Source: Bacillus kwashiorkori
GTDB lineage: Bacteria > Bacillota > Bacilli > Bacillales > Caldibacillaceae
Assembly: GCF_001375515.1 (NCBI RefSeq)
Contig: NZ_CTDX01000011.1
Span: 1 to 64,000, forward strand
Reading direction: 5' to 3'
Length of the DNA stretch: 64,000 nt
Positions 36,681-46,885 of this stretch are shown piece after piece. Within the stretch, counting starts at the first letter, position 1. The number at the start of each line of letters is the position of its first letter. Below the pieces are notes generated by a model. It ran no database searches. It worked only from the letters and a program-made list of their open reading frames with translations, and was not told where the DNA came from. A program made the translations under genes and the position numbers.

Positions 36681-36881
36681 GTGGAAGAAAAGACATTTCA
36701 ATTAAATGATATTGTTGAAATGAAAAAACCTCATCCTTGTGGGAATAATCGTTGGAAAATTATTCGAATGGGAATGGATATTCGAATTAAGTGTTTAGGC
36801 TGTGCACATAGTGTATTATTACCGCGAAAAGAGTTTGTAAAGAAAATAAAAAAGGTTTTTCCTGCTGGGGAAAACAGTTAA
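36681..36881 (+). CDS. yyzM: DUF951 family protein (YyzM-like)
   Basis: A 66-residue protein with the DUF951 pattern VEMKKPHPCGNNRWKIIRMGMDIRIKCLGC, whose two or three cysteines may bind zinc, followed by a basic tail. Function is unknown. GTG 36681 has GGAGGGGAG 5 bases upstream; the longer frame from an upstream ATG would add an unusual hydrophobic leader and is not preferred. Lies between yyaC and ychF, the usual place in Bacillales. Confidence 0.88.
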   Translation: MEEKTFQLNDIVEMKKPHPCGNNRWKIIRMGMDIRIKCLGCAHSVLLPRKEFVKKIKKVFPAGENS

Positions 36882-36887
36882 AAGGCT

Positions 36888-36919
36888 AGGATACAGTGTT
36901 TGTATCCTTGTTTTTTTTA
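36888..36919 (+). terminator. Terminator after yyzM
   Basis: AGGATACA (36888-36895) pairs with TGTATCCT (36901-36908), followed by TGTTTTTTTT. Confidence 0.85.
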
Positions 36920-36997
36920 CAAACAATCTCTATAATGAGAAAGAATTGAATAAAAAATACCTATTATAAATGAGTCTAATTAGGAGTGAAATAAATA

Positions 36998-38098
36998 ATG
37001 GCCTTAACAGCAGGAATTGTTGGTTTGCCCAATGTTGGGAAATCAACACTTTTTAATGCGATTACACAGGCTGGTGCCGAATCAGCAAACTATCCGTTTT
37101 GTACGATTGATCCTAACGTCGGCGTTGTTGAAGTGCCTGATGTACGTTTAAATAAATTAACAGAATTAGTTCAACCGAAAAAAACGGTGCCAACAACTTT
37201 TGAATTTACCGATATTGCTGGTATTGTAAAAGGTGCAAGTAAAGGTGAAGGATTAGGAAATAAATTTCTATCCCATATTCGTCAAGTAGACGCAATTTGT
37301 CATGTAGTACGCTGCTTTGCGGATGAAAATATTACGCACGTATCTGGAAAAGTTGACCCGATTTTTGATATTGAAACAATTAATTTAGAGTTAATTCTCG
37401 CTGATCTAGAAACGGTGGATAAAAGAATTGCAAAGGTAGAAAAACTAGCTAAACAAAAGGATAAAGATGCAGTTAGTGAATTTGATATTTTATCTGCATT
37501 AAAAGAAACATTTGAAAAAGAATTACCTGCTAGATCTATTGAATTTACAGATGAGCAGTTAAAAATTGTTAAAGGGTATCAACTTTTAACAATGAAACCT
37601 GTTCTATATGTTGCTAATGTAAGTGAGGATGAAATAACGAACTATAATGATAACGAATATGTAAAACAAGTTCAGGAGTTTGCTGCAAAGGAAAATTCCG
37701 AAGTTATCGTTATTTGTGCAAAAATCGAAGAAGAAATAGCTGAACTGGATGCAGAAGAAAAAGAAGCTTTCTTACAAGAGTTAGGCATAGAAGAATCAGG
37801 TTTAGATCAATTAATTAGAAAAGCATACCATTTACTTGGACTTGCTACGTATTTCACTGCTGGTGTACAAGAAGTAAGGGCATGGACCTTTAAAAAAGGA
37901 ATGAAGGCGCCTCAATGTGCTGGTATCATTCACACGGACTTTGAAAGAGGATTTATTCGAGCAGAAACGGTATTGTATGATGATTTAGTTAAATTTGGTT
38001 CGATGAATGCAGCGCGAGAAGCTGGCAAAGTTCGTTTAGAAGGTAAAGATTATGTAGTCCAAGATGGAGATATAATGCATTTTAGATTTAATGTTTGA
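36998..38098 (+). CDS. ychF: Ribosome-binding ATPase YchF (OBG family)
   Basis: A 366-residue P-loop protein with GLPNVGKSTLFNA (residues 8-20), DIAGIVKGASKGEGLGNKFL (switch II), and NVSE in place of NKxD, which marks the ATP-preferring YchF branch. A coiled-coil lies in the middle and a TGS domain at the C-terminus. It is implicated in translation and stress responses. It precedes rpsF-ssb-rpsR, as in B. subtilis (yyaF). Confidence 0.97.
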   Translation: MALTAGIVGLPNVGKSTLFNAITQAGAESANYPFCTIDPNVGVVEVPDVRLNKLTELVQPKKTVPTTFEFTDIAGIVKGASKGEGLGNKFLSHIRQVDAICHVVRCFADENITHVSGKVDPIFDIETINLELILADLETVDKRIAKVEKLAKQKDKDAVSEFDILSALKETFEKELPARSIEFTDEQLKIVKGYQLLTMKPVLYVANVSEDEITNYNDNEYVKQVQEFAAKENSEVIVICAKIEEEIAELDAEEKEAFLQELGIEESGLDQLIRKAYHLLGLATYFTAGVQEVRAWTFKKGMKAPQCAGIIHTDFERGFIRAETVLYDDLVKFGSMNAAREAGKVRLEGKDYVVQDGDIMHFRFNV

Positions 38099-38159
38099 TG
38101 AAAGCAACTAATTTCATCTTGCGTTACATTATTGATTGTGATATACTTATGTATCGTGA

Positions 38160-38222
38160 GTAATGATTTTATTGCTCCTTGCTCAATTTTTGAGCCGCTA
38201 AGTCCAAAAGGAGGTGAAAGTG
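38160..38222 (+). promoter_or_regulatory. Possible S6:S18 autoregulatory leader of rpsF
   Basis: The rpsF leader contains GCTC-AATTTTT-GAGCCG, a hairpin with a CCG at its 3' side, shortly before the ribosome-binding site. An S6:S18 complex binding a CCG-containing hairpin in rpsF leaders is known from several bacteria. The fit here is by eye only. Confidence 0.35.
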
Positions 38223-38510
38223 ATGAAAAAGTACGAAATTATGTACATCATCCGACCAAATATTGATGACGAATCGAAAAAAGAAGTAGTAGAACGATTC
38301 AATAAAATCTTAACTGATAATGGTGCAGAGATTGTAGAAACAAAAGATTGGGGTAAACGTCGTCTAGCTTATGAAATCAATGATTTCCGCGATGGTTATT
38401 ATCAAATCATTAATGTTCAATCTCAACCAGAAGCTGTTCAAGAATTTGATCGTTTAGCGAAAATTAGTGAAGATATTATCCGTCATCTAATTGTTAAAGA
38501 AGACGAATAA
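38223..38510 (+). CDS. rpsF: 30S ribosomal protein S6
   Basis: A 95-residue protein beginning [13 protein letters not shown], with [19 protein letters not shown] in the middle, the standard S6 pattern. It pairs with S18 on the platform of the 30S subunit. AAAGGAGGTGA ends just upstream of ATG 38223. First gene of rpsF-ssb-rpsR. Confidence 0.98.
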   Translation: MKKYEIMYIIRPNIDDESKKEVVERFNKILTDNGAEIVETKDWGKRRLAYEINDFRDGYYQIINVQSQPEAVQEFDRLAKISEDIIRHLIVKEDE

Positions 38511-38540
38511 GCTTATTAAAATAGAAAGAAACAATAAAAA

Positions 38541-38556
38541 TGTTTCACGTGAAACA
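38541..38556. promoter_or_regulatory. parS site (between rpsF and ssb)
   Basis: TGTTTCACGTGAAACA, a perfect match to the parS consensus, extended by AAAA/TTTT on its sides. It lies in the leader of ssb, 26 bases before the ATG. Confidence 0.96.
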
Positions 38557-38581
38557 TTTTTATAAAGGGGAGTTGATTCTG

Positions 38582-39064
38582 ATGCTAAATCGAGTAGTTT
38601 TAGTAGGAAGACTAACGAAAGATCCTGATCTTCGTTATACTCCAAATGGAGTACCTGTAGCAACATTTACTCTAGCTGTAAATCGTACATTTTCGAATCA
38701 GCAAGGGGAAAGAGAAGCAGACTTCATCAACTGTGTTGTTTGGAGAAAAGCCGCTGAAAATGTCGCAAACTATTTAAAAAAGGGCAGTCTTGCAGGTGTT
38801 GATGGTCGTATTCAAACTCGAAATTATGAGGGACAAGATGGAAAGCGGGTTTATGTAACAGAAGTTGTTGCAGATAGCGTTCAGTTCCTTGAACCGAGAA
38901 GTAATAGAGAATCACAACCATCTTCATATGGGTATCAAAATGATAATCCATTTGGCGGATCTAATCAGAATCAACAAAGAACCCCTTATCCAACACGCGA
39001 GGAAGATCCATTTGCCAATAGTGGGCAAACTATAGATATTTCTGATGATGATTTACCATTTTAA
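38582..39064 (+). CDS. ssb: Single-stranded DNA-binding protein
   Basis: A 160-residue protein with an OB fold ([20 protein letters not shown]..., ~110 residues), a Gln/Asn/Pro-rich linker and the acidic tip DISDDDLPF that binds partner proteins such as PriA and RecQ. ATG 38582 has GGGGAG 9 bases upstream; the longer frame would translate the parS palindrome and is rejected. Essential replication protein in the S6-SSB-S18 operon. Confidence 0.97.
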   Translation: MLNRVVLVGRLTKDPDLRYTPNGVPVATFTLAVNRTFSNQQGEREADFINCVVWRKAAENVANYLKKGSLAGVDGRIQTRNYEGQDGKRVYVTEVVADSVQFLEPRSNRESQPSSYGYQNDNPFGGSNQNQQRTPYPTREEDPFANSGQTIDISDDDLPF

Positions 39065-39111
39065 ATATAATGGTTGAACGGATTAGCTTTTAAAGGAAAG
39101 GAGTGTATGAA

Positions 39112-39354
39112 ATGGCAGTTGGTGGACGTAGAGGTCGTGCAAAACGCCGCAAAGTATGTTATTTCACGGCAAACGGAATAACACATATCGACTATAAAGA
39201 TGTGGATTTATTGAAAAAATTTATTTCTGAACGCGGAAAAATTTTACCACGTCGTGTAACGGGAACTAGTGCAAAATATCAACGGATGTTAACAAGAGCA
39301 ATTAAACGTGCTCGTCAAGTAGCATTACTTCCATTCGTTGCAGAAGAAAGATAA
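39112..39354 (+). CDS. rpsR: 30S ribosomal protein S18
   Basis: An 80-residue basic protein with [12 protein letters not shown] and [24 protein letters not shown] followed by [21 protein letters not shown], the S18 signature. AAAGGAG lies 9 bases before ATG 39112. A terminator follows at 39370. Confidence 0.98.
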   Translation: MAVGGRRGRAKRRKVCYFTANGITHIDYKDVDLLKKFISERGKILPRRVTGTSAKYQRMLTRAIKRARQVALLPFVAEER

Positions 39355-39369
39355 TATAGATAATTAAGG

Positions 39370-39402
39370 GCTGCGAAGATTTTTCTTTGCAGCTTTTTAT
39401 TT
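39370..39402 (+). terminator. rpsF-ssb-rpsR terminator
   Basis: GCTGCGAAGA (39370-39379) pairs with TCTTTGCAGC (39384-39393), followed by TTTTTATTTT. Confidence 0.88.
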
Positions 39403-39517
39403 TATTAGCAATGTTAACTTATTAACTGATAATATATAGTGGACACTAATAATAAGTAATGAAACTAATATGACCGACCAAAATAATTAAACTTAATTAG
39501 TGGGAAGAGGTGTATGG

Positions 39518-40450
39518 ATGAGAACGAGAACATTAACAGAAGGTGCACTTTTTTTAGCAATCTACGCGTTTATGCTCCTTATTTTTATATACATACCATT
39601 ATTAGGCGCTATTATAACTTTTGTATTGCCGTTGCCTTTTATTATTTTTACAGTAAAAAACGGGTGGAAAAATGGGTTGCTGTTTTTTATTGCCTCATTA
39701 GGAATTTCTTTAGTGGTCGGTTCTATAATTGCCATTCCTTCAACAATTTTATACGGATTGACTGGATATATTTTTGGCGGACTGATTAATAAAAAGCAAA
39801 CTAGAACAACGATATTTTTAGTAACGACTTTTCAAATGATGATAAATCTAATTATTCAATATGTGGTATCCATTCTTTTCTTTGATATAAATATCATTGA
39901 TGAACTCGTTACTTTTATAAATGAGGTAGTAAACAAATCAATAGCGATGGTAAATATTCTTGGACAAGAACCAGATCCACTCATTATAGAACAGCTCCAT
40001 AGCTTAGGGACAATGATAAAGGTACTGTTTCCCTCTTTATTAGCACTTGTGGCTGCATTTAATGTACTTTTTGTCCAACTAATAGCCTATCCAGTATTAA
40101 AGCGATTATCGATTTCCATTCCTAAACGAAAATCATTTGGAGAATTAAGCCTGCCAAGAGATGTCATATGGTATTTTTTAATGGTGCTTTTACTCTCCTT
40201 TTTTATTCCATTAAAGGAAGGAACTTTTCTGTATAATGTACTAGCAAATTTAGTATATATAATGCAAGTGTTAATGGTTTTTCAAGGCGTTACCCTTATC
40301 TTTTTCTTTTCTAATCGAAAGAAATTGCATAAAGCTGTCCCAATAGTAATTACAATTTTTTCCTTATTGAATCCAATTTTTGTTCAAATACTATTAATAT
40401 TAGGTATAATTGACTTAGGTTTTCATTTGCGAAGAAGAGTAACAAAATAG
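39518..40450 (+). CDS. yybS: YybS family membrane protein (DUF2232)
   Basis: A 310-residue protein with about eight membrane segments, beginning MRTRTLTEGALFLAIYAFM. The DUF2232/YybS family is usually found just upstream of gdpP and rplI, as here; its function is unknown, though the fold resembles the S component of ECF vitamin transporters. ATG 39518 has AGAGGTG 5 bases upstream. No binding residues for a substrate can be named. Confidence 0.88.
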   Translation: MRTRTLTEGALFLAIYAFMLLIFIYIPLLGAIITFVLPLPFIIFTVKNGWKNGLLFFIASLGISLVVGSIIAIPSTILYGLTGYIFGGLINKKQTRTTIFLVTTFQMMINLIIQYVVSILFFDINIIDELVTFINEVVNKSIAMVNILGQEPDPLIIEQLHSLGTMIKVLFPSLLALVAAFNVLFVQLIAYPVLKRLSISIPKRKSFGELSLPRDVIWYFLMVLLLSFFIPLKEGTFLYNVLANLVYIMQVLMVFQGVTLIFFFSNRKKLHKAVPIVITIFSLLNPIFVQILLILGIIDLGFHLRRRVTK

Positions 40451-40486
40451 TTTCTCTTACAATGCTAATTTTAGGAGTTGGAAATT

Positions 40487-42457
40487 ATGCCGATATTTTT
40501 GCAAAAGAAGACAATACGTAATTTAATTTATGTATTGATATTTGTTATGTTGCTGTTTTTTATTATATTTTCTTTTTATAATTGGTGGATTAGTATTCCT
40601 GGCTTTTTTATTTTTTTAGCAATAGTATATTTAATCATTCAACAAGAAAAATCATTTCGTCAAGAAACAATAGGTTATGTTTCCACTCTTTCGTATCGAG
40701 TAAGAAAAGTGGGCGAGGAAGCTTTATTAGATATGCCGATAGGGATTATGTTAATTAATGATGATTACTATATCGAGTGGTCAAATCCATATATGGCATC
40801 TTGTCTAAACGAATCGTCTCTTATAGGCAGATCTTTATACGATGTAGCCGATACACTAATTCCGCTTATTAAGCAGGAGATTGAAACAGATACAGTTTCC
40901 TTACATGAGCATAAATATGAAGTAATTTATAAAAAAGAGGAAAAACTATTATATTTCTTTGATATTACGGAACGCTCTATCATAGAGAAACAATACGAAG
41001 AAGAAAAACCAGTTATCGCTTCCATTTATTTAGATAATTATGATGAAGTAACACAAGGAATGGACGACCAAGCAAGAGGAAGTTTAAACAGTCGAGTAAC
41101 TTCCGTTTTAAATGAGTGGGCGATAGAATATGGAATTTACTTAAAAAGGATTTCTTCTGACCGGTATGTTGCATTTTTAAATGAAAAAATCTTAGATGTG
41201 CTAGAAAAAGGAAAATTCAATATTTTAGATGATATACGTGAATTAACAGCTCGGCCTAATTTACCACTTACTTTAAGTATTGGGGTAGGTGTTGGTGTCA
41301 CCTCTCTTCCTGAATTAGGGGGATTAGCCCAATCAAGTCTTGATCTTGCATTAAGTCGGGGGGGAGATCAAGTAGCCATTAAATTACCTAATGGAAAAGT
41401 TAAATTTTACGGTGGAAAAACGAACCCAATGGAAAAGCGTACAAGAGTAAGAGCGAGAGTAATTTCTCATGCACTAAGAGAATTAATTCAGGAAAGTGAA
41501 AAAGTATTTATTATGGGACACAAATATCCAGATATGGATGCGATTGGCGCAGCTATGGGTATTTTAAAAATTGCACTAATGAATCAAAAGGAAGCTTATG
41601 TTATACTAAATAAACAAGAGATTGATGCAAGTGTGAAAAAGCTAATGTATGAAATTGAACAGCGGACGGAGCTTTATCAGTACTTTATAGAGCCAGAAGA
41701 TGCATTAGAAATGAATTTAACTAATTCACTGCTAATCATCGTAGACACCCATAAACCTTCGTTAGTTATAGAAGAAAAATTGGTCCAACGAATTGAGCGG
41801 ATAGTTGTTATTGACCATCATCGTCGTAGTGAAGAATTTGTACGAAATCCGCTGCTCGTTTATATGGAGCCATACGCTTCATCCACATCTGAGCTAGTAA
41901 CGGAGCTATTAGAGTATCAGCCTTATGGTAAAATTGATATTTTGGAGGCGACTGCATTATTAGCAGGAATAATGGTAGACACGAAAAGTTTCACCTTGAG
42001 AACTGGATCGAGAACGTTTGATGCTGCCTCCTTTTTACGTTCTAAAGGGGCAGACACGGTACTAATTCAACAGTTTTTAAAAGAAGATGTTGATACGTAT
42101 ATTAAACGTGCAAAGTTAGTTGAGAAAGTCCAGTTTTATCGCGAAGGCATTGTTATTACGAAAGGCGATTATGATCAAGTTTATAGTCAAATAATTATTG
42201 CTCAAACGGCAGATACATTACTATCGATGGAAAATGTGGAAGCTTCCTTCGTTATTTCCAAAAAACCAGACGATACAATCGGAATAAGTGCAAGATCATT
42301 AGGAAAAGTGAATGTTCAAATAGTGATGGAACAATTGGAAGGTGGGGGGCATTTAACAAATGCAGCAACCCAGTTAACGAACACTTCTATTGATGAAGCA
42401 GAAAAGCGTTTAAAAGCAGCAATTGATGAGTATATAGAAGGAGGAAAAATCGGATGA
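40487..42457 (+). CDS. gdpP: Cyclic di-AMP phosphodiesterase GdpP
   Basis: A 656-residue membrane enzyme with two N-terminal membrane helices (residues ~10-55), a PAS-like domain (~85-150), a degenerate GGDEF domain ([11 protein letters not shown] in place of GGDEF) and a DHH/DHHA1 catalytic part ([29 protein letters not shown], and [12 protein letters not shown] near the C-terminus). It hydrolyses c-di-AMP to pApA and so sets cell-wall and potassium homeostasis. AGGAG precedes ATG 40487. It overlaps rplI by 4 bases. Confidence 0.97.
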   Translation: MPIFLQKKTIRNLIYVLIFVMLLFFIIFSFYNWWISIPGFFIFLAIVYLIIQQEKSFRQETIGYVSTLSYRVRKVGEEALLDMPIGIMLINDDYYIEWSNPYMASCLNESSLIGRSLYDVADTLIPLIKQEIETDTVSLHEHKYEVIYKKEEKLLYFFDITERSIIEKQYEEEKPVIASIYLDNYDEVTQGMDDQARGSLNSRVTSVLNEWAIEYGIYLKRISSDRYVAFLNEKILDVLEKGKFNILDDIRELTARPNLPLTLSIGVGVGVTSLPELGGLAQSSLDLALSRGGDQVAIKLPNGKVKFYGGKTNPMEKRTRVRARVISHALRELIQESEKVFIMGHKYPDMDAIGAAMGILKIALMNQKEAYVILNKQEIDASVKKLMYEIEQRTELYQYFIEPEDALEMNLTNSLLIIVDTHKPSLVIEEKLVQRIERIVVIDHHRRSEEFVRNPLLVYMEPYASSTSELVTELLEYQPYGKIDILEATALLAGIMVDTKSFTLRTGSRTFDAASFLRSKGADTVLIQQFLKEDVDTYIKRAKLVEKVQFYREGIVITKGDYDQVYSQIIIAQTADTLLSMENVEASFVISKKPDDTIGISARSLGKVNVQIVMEQLEGGGHLTNAATQLTNTSIDEAEKRLKAAIDEYIEGGKIG

Positions 42458-42903
42458 AAGTAATTTTTCTAAGTGATGTAAAAGGAAAAGGAAAAAGGGG
42501 CGAAATTAAAAATGTAGCTGATGGCTACGCCCATAATTTTCTAATTAAAAATGGATTGGCTATTGAGGCAACCCCTGCTAATATAAAAACATTGGAAGCA
42601 AAAAAACGGAAAGATGCTGAACTAGCTTCCAGAGAATTAGAAGATGCAAAAAAAATGAAAGAAGTGATGGAAAAAATAACGGTGGAATTAACTGCCAAAG
42701 CTGGTGAAGGTGGCAGACTATTCGGCTCTGTTACATCTAAGCAAATTGCTGATGAATTACTCAAACGTCATCGGATTAAAATTGATAAAAGAAAAATTGA
42801 ATTAGATGATGCTATTCGTTCTTTAGGATATACGAAAGTGCCTGTTAAACTTCATACGGATGTAACCGCAACATTAACGGTCCACGTAAAAGAGGCAAAC
42901 TAA
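42454..42903 (+). CDS. rplI: 50S ribosomal protein L9
   Basis: A 149-residue protein with the L9 N-terminal domain [31 protein letters not shown], a long connecting helix (about 40-75) and a C-terminal domain ([16 protein letters not shown]). GGAGG lies 7 bases before the ATG, which overlaps the gdpP stop (ATGA). Confidence 0.98.
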   Translation: MKVIFLSDVKGKGKRGEIKNVADGYAHNFLIKNGLAIEATPANIKTLEAKKRKDAELASRELEDAKKMKEVMEKITVELTAKAGEGGRLFGSVTSKQIADELLKRHRIKIDKRKIELDDAIRSLGYTKVPVKLHTDVTATLTVHVKEAN

Positions 42904-43089
42904 ATTTACCAATAAAAAAAATACAAATTAATGATATGATTGTTAAATAAGGCTAATCAAATCAGTGAAAATTTCTTAACATCAATATTTCGGAAATTAC
43001 ACCGGTTTGACAAGCCTTTTTTAAAATAAAAATAATGGTACAAGACTCAATTTGTTAGATAAATAATGAAGCTTTGGAGGTTCGGAAAA

Positions 43090-44454
43090 ATGAATGATCT
43101 CTTAATAGATCGAACTCCTCCGCAAAATATAGAAGCAGAACAAGCGGTATTAGGTGCGATATTTTTAGAGCCACAAGTGTTGATCGTTGTCTCAGAAATT
43201 TTACTCCCTGAAGATTTTTATCAAAGTGCACATCAACGAATATTTAATAGTATGGTTAAGCTCAGTGATGAAGGAAAGGCCATTGATGTTGTTACAGTAA
43301 CAGATGAATTGGCTGCTTCTAAACAGTTGGAGAATGTTGGGGGAGTAAGTTATTTACTTGAATTGGCAAATTCTGTTCCAACAGCTGCCAATGTAGAATA
43401 TTATGCAAAAATTGTCGAAGAAAAATCCTTGTTACGCAGGCTTATTCGAACAGCTACTAATATAGCAACAGAAGGTTTTTCCCGTGAAGATGATATTGAA
43501 AATTTACTTGCTGATGCGGAAAAGCGAATTCTAGACGTTGCTAATCGGAAACAAGTTGGGGCATTTCAAAATATAAAAGATGTATTAGTAAAAACATATG
43601 ATAATATTGAATTGCTTCATAGTAGAAAAGGAGAAATAACTGGAATACCAACTGGATTTCATGAGTTAGACAGAATGACAGCAGGATTCCAACGCAATGA
43701 TTTAATTATCGTTGCTGCCCGCCCATCGGTAGGTAAAACAGCTTTTGCCTTAAACATTGCTCAAAATGTGGCAACAAGGACAAGTGAAAATGTGGCGATC
43801 TTTTCATTAGAAATGGGTGCTGAACAGTTAGTAATGAGGATGCTCTGCTCAGAAGGAAATATTAACGCTCAAAACTTACGGACAGGCGCATTATCCGATG
43901 AAGATTGGAAAAAACTAACGATGGCGATGGGGAGTCTTTCTAATGCAGGAATATATATCGACGATACACCAGGAATTCGCATATCAGATATTCGTGCTAA
44001 AAGTCGTCGTTTAAAACAGGACCAAGGATTAGGAATGATTCTAATTGATTATTTGCAATTAATTCAAGGTAGTGGACATCGTTCCGAAAATCGCCAACAA
44101 GAAGTATCGGAAATTTCCCGTCAACTTAAAGCATTAGCAAGGGAGTTAGAGGTACCAGTGATTGCCTTATCACAGCTTTCTCGGAGTGTTGAACAGCGGC
44201 AAGATAAACGGCCAATGATGTCCGATATTCGTGAATCTGGAAGTATTGAGCAAGATGCGGATATCGTTGCCTTCCTATATCGAGATGATTATTATGATAA
44301 AGAATCAGAGAATAAAAACATCATAGAAATTATTATTGCAAAGCAAAGGAATGGCCCGGTTGGCACTGTACAACTAGCGTTTGCGAAGGAATACAATAAG
44401 TTCGTTAATTTAGAAACGAGATATGATGATACAAATATGCCACCAGGAGCATAA
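43090..44454 (+). CDS. dnaB: Replicative DNA helicase DnaB (DnaC in B. subtilis)
   Basis: A 454-residue hexameric helicase with an N-terminal helical collar (PPQNIEAEQAVLGA), a linker, and the RecA-like motor: Walker A RPSVGKTAFALN, FSLEMGAEQL, Walker B LILIDYLQLI and the arginine-finger region. It unwinds DNA at the fork and binds primase. ATG 43090 has GGAGG 9 bases upstream. In B. subtilis purA follows; here it does not. A strong terminator lies at 44466. Confidence 0.98.
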   Translation: MNDLLIDRTPPQNIEAEQAVLGAIFLEPQVLIVVSEILLPEDFYQSAHQRIFNSMVKLSDEGKAIDVVTVTDELAASKQLENVGGVSYLLELANSVPTAANVEYYAKIVEEKSLLRRLIRTATNIATEGFSREDDIENLLADAEKRILDVANRKQVGAFQNIKDVLVKTYDNIELLHSRKGEITGIPTGFHELDRMTAGFQRNDLIIVAARPSVGKTAFALNIAQNVATRTSENVAIFSLEMGAEQLVMRMLCSEGNINAQNLRTGALSDEDWKKLTMAMGSLSNAGIYIDDTPGIRISDIRAKSRRLKQDQGLGMILIDYLQLIQGSGHRSENRQQEVSEISRQLKALARELEVPVIALSQLSRSVEQRQDKRPMMSDIRESGSIEQDADIVAFLYRDDYYDKESENKNIIEIIIAKQRNGPVGTVQLAFAKEYNKFVNLETRYDDTNMPPGA

Positions 44455-44465
44455 ATATACCCTAT

Positions 44466-44510
44466 AAAAAACCTTAGGATCTCCAAAAATAGAATCCTAA
44501 GGTTTTTTTT
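44466..44510 (+). terminator. dnaB terminator
   Basis: AAAACCTTAGGAT (ending 44480) pairs with ATCCTAAGGTTTT (from 44494), an almost perfect 13-bp stem with a T run. Confidence 0.92.
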
Positions 44511-44972
44511 GCTGGAGTGATAGTTCAAGGTAATAATCATAAAAAAAAGTGAAAACTGTTAAAATTACTCTATTGAAAAGTGGGAAATTAATAAATACAA
44601 GCAAAAATTTTCTGAGTCTAACATAGCTGCACTAAATGTACGCGACTAAATAAAAAGTTTGTGTAATAATCTGTTATATTTTGTAATATAAATGTAATAT
44701 TACTGACTATATTGATATTTTAAACTGTAAGAAAATGGTTATAATACCGTTGTCTTGTGGAATTGATAATAATATTTCCGAGAAGTTCTTCGTTTTAACA
44801 ACAATTTTGGTAAAAAATGTAACTTTTTATACATTTACATTACAAAATAGAAACGTTTACACCAAAGGCCGCTTTTTTATGGTAAAGTATAAAAAGCAAG
44901 AATTATTAACATATGCTTTTTAAGAAAAGAATACTAATCTATTTGCTATCAAATAGCTTAGGAGGAAAACGA
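44511..44972. other. Long leader/promoter region of the M23 peptidase gene
   Basis: Beyond the dnaB terminator this 460-base stretch has no credible gene. It contains the WalR-type repeat at 44682-44698, a TATAAT at about 44740 without a good -35, and several further TGTAA-like motifs on both strands near 44812-44850. It most likely carries regulated promoters of the downstream cell-wall peptidase. Confidence 0.6.
44682..44698 (+). promoter_or_regulatory. Putative WalR binding site
   Basis: TGTAAT-ATAAA-TGTAAT fits the WalR (YycF) consensus TGTWAH-N5-TGTWAH exactly. It is about 40 bases upstream of a TATAAT and 275 bases upstream of the peptidase start; walR itself is two genes away. Confidence 0.6.
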
Positions 44973-46469
44973 ATGAACTTGCATTTAAAAGAAAATTTCA
45001 CAAAGATGTCTGAAAAAGCAGGTAAGTTTCGGATTCATTCAACAAATGCTGTAAAGAAGACGGTTATTGCAACACTTGTTGTTTCAACGATATCGATAAA
45101 CACAGCTTTTGCTAATCCAGACAATACACCAAAATTACAAACAATTTATCATGTATATATAAACAATGATTATTTAGGAACTGTATCGAATAAAGATATG
45201 GTTGAAAACCTTATTACGACTAAATTATCGGAAGCAGAAGAGGAGTACAAAGACTTTGATTTGCAATATAAGACAAAGGAAGTTGTTTTTGTACCAGAAC
45301 AAATTTTTCCAAACAATAATTTAACTTTAGAAACAGATCAAGATGTTTTAGATGAAGTAAATAATAGTTATGAAGTGGCTGTAGAAGCCGTCGCTTTGAA
45401 AATTGATGGAGAAATTGTTACCTATTTAGAAAATGAAGAAAAGATTGCAGAAGTTATTGAAAAATTAAAACTGAAATATGTTTCGAAAAAAGATTTAGCT
45501 AAATTAGAAGAATTAAAAGAAAAGAAGACAAATCTTCCTAAATTAAAAAAAGGTGAGTCACGGTTATTAGATGTTCATTTATCGAAAAATGTTACTATTT
45601 CTCTAGAAGAAATTTCACCAGAACTTGTAAAACCAACAAAAGATGTAATTAAATTATTACAAAAAGGGACATTAGAAGAGAAGAAATATAAAGTAAAAGA
45701 AGGCGATGTTTTAGGTGCTATCGCACAAAAACATGGGCTGAAATTAAAACAACTTTTGGAGCTTAATCCGAATATTGATGAAAATACGTTACTGCAAATA
45801 GGTGACGAATTAAATGTGACGGCATATGAACCTTACATAGACATCATAACGAAAAAAGAAGTATATCAAGAAGAAAAAGTAGCTTATAAAGTGAAAATTG
45901 TAGAAGATGCTTCTATGTGGAAAGGTGAAACGAAAGTCGTTCAAAATGGTAAAGAAGGCAAAAAGGCTATAACTTACCAAATTAGTGAACAAAATGGTAA
46001 AGTGATTAAAAAGAAAAAAATAAATGAAAAGGTGCTCTCAAAACCAGTAACGAAAATAGTTCATAAAGGAACGAAAGTTGTTCCATCTAGAGGAACTGGG
46101 TCTATGCTCTGGCCAACATATGGAGGTTACGTTTCTAGTTATCAAGGTTATCGGTGGGGCAGATTCCATAAAGGAATAGATATTGCCAGACCATCTAATT
46201 ATAATATAAGAGCTTCTGACAATGGTGTCGTTGTTTTTGCTGGCTGGGACGGTACTTATGGCAATAAAATTATAATCGATCATCGCAATGGTTTAAGAAC
46301 GGTTTACGCGCATCTATCCTCTATAAATGTAAATGTAGGGCAAACCGTTGCAAGAGGATCAACTATTGGTGTAATGGGAAGTACCGGTAATTCCACAGGA
46401 ATACATTTACATTTTGAAGTATATAAGAATGGTAGACTACAAAACCCATCAGACTATGTACGCCGTTAA
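44973..46469 (+). CDS. Secreted LysM-G5-M23 peptidoglycan endopeptidase
   Basis: A 498-residue exported protein. After a signal sequence (about 1-43, cut near NTAFA-NP) comes a long Lys/Glu-rich region, then a LysM domain (YKVKEGDVLGAIAQKHGLKL..., about 255-300), a G5 domain (about 305-385) and a C-terminal M23 metallopeptidase (about 400-498) with the zinc motifs HKGIDIA and HLHFEVY. M23 enzymes cut peptide cross-links in peptidoglycan. AGGAGG lies 9 bases before ATG 44973. It lies between dnaB and walR and has a WalR-type box upstream. No gene name assigned. Confidence 0.93.
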   Translation: MNLHLKENFTKMSEKAGKFRIHSTNAVKKTVIATLVVSTISINTAFANPDNTPKLQTIYHVYINNDYLGTVSNKDMVENLITTKLSEAEEEYKDFDLQYKTKEVVFVPEQIFPNNNLTLETDQDVLDEVNNSYEVAVEAVALKIDGEIVTYLENEEKIAEVIEKLKLKYVSKKDLAKLEELKEKKTNLPKLKKGESRLLDVHLSKNVTISLEEISPELVKPTKDVIKLLQKGTLEEKKYKVKEGDVLGAIAQKHGLKLKQLLELNPNIDENTLLQIGDELNVTAYEPYIDIITKKEVYQEEKVAYKVKIVEDASMWKGETKVVQNGKEGKKAITYQISEQNGKVIKKKKINEKVLSKPVTKIVHKGTKVVPSRGTGSMLWPTYGGYVSSYQGYRWGRFHKGIDIARPSNYNIRASDNGVVVFAGWDGTYGNKIIIDHRNGLRTVYAHLSSINVNVGQTVARGSTIGVMGSTGNSTGIHLHFEVYKNGRLQNPSDYVRR

Positions 46470-46493
46470 TAGATTACTATAGTATATGGACAT

Positions 46494-46521
46494 ACTCCTC
46501 GGTTTATACCGAGGATTTTTT
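46494..46521 (+). terminator. Terminator of the M23 peptidase gene
   Basis: TCCTCGG (46496-46502) pairs with CCGAGGA (46509-46515), followed by TTTTTTAT. Confidence 0.88.
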
Positions 46522-46885
46522 ATATTTTCACTAAGTTGAATGGTTTTCCTATTTGGTTGATGGACTTCAAATGAATAAGAGCTTATCTGCTAAACAAGGA
46601 AATATGTTATTTAAAAATGCTATAATGAATCCAAGATAAGAAAAGATTAAAAGGCTTTCTATTTTTTTCATAAAAACCCAGTGAAAAAAGATAACGATTT
46701 CTAATCAGTTAATGAAATTACCTGTCTTTTCATGATAAATTAGTAGTATCATTGCCATACGTTTATTTAAAAAAATCTGTGGAAAAGTCATGTTCCCTAT
46801 AAAATTTTAATAATAAAAAACAGTTATTTTTTTATAGAAGAATACTCAATAGATAGATGAAAAGTGATTTCAGGAGGGAAGAGAA
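46522..46885. other. walR upstream region
   Basis: No gene is seen in these ~360 bases. A TATAAT at 46621 and other AT-rich hexamers are possible -10 elements of the walRK operon, but none has a convincing -35 at the right distance. GGAGGGAAGAG just before 46886 is the walR ribosome-binding site. Confidence 0.55.

Noticed and set aside
40487-42457. GdpP as an active GGDEF cyclase
   Set aside because: The GGDEF signature is degenerate (SSDRYVAF), which is normal for the family; the active part is DHH/DHHA1.
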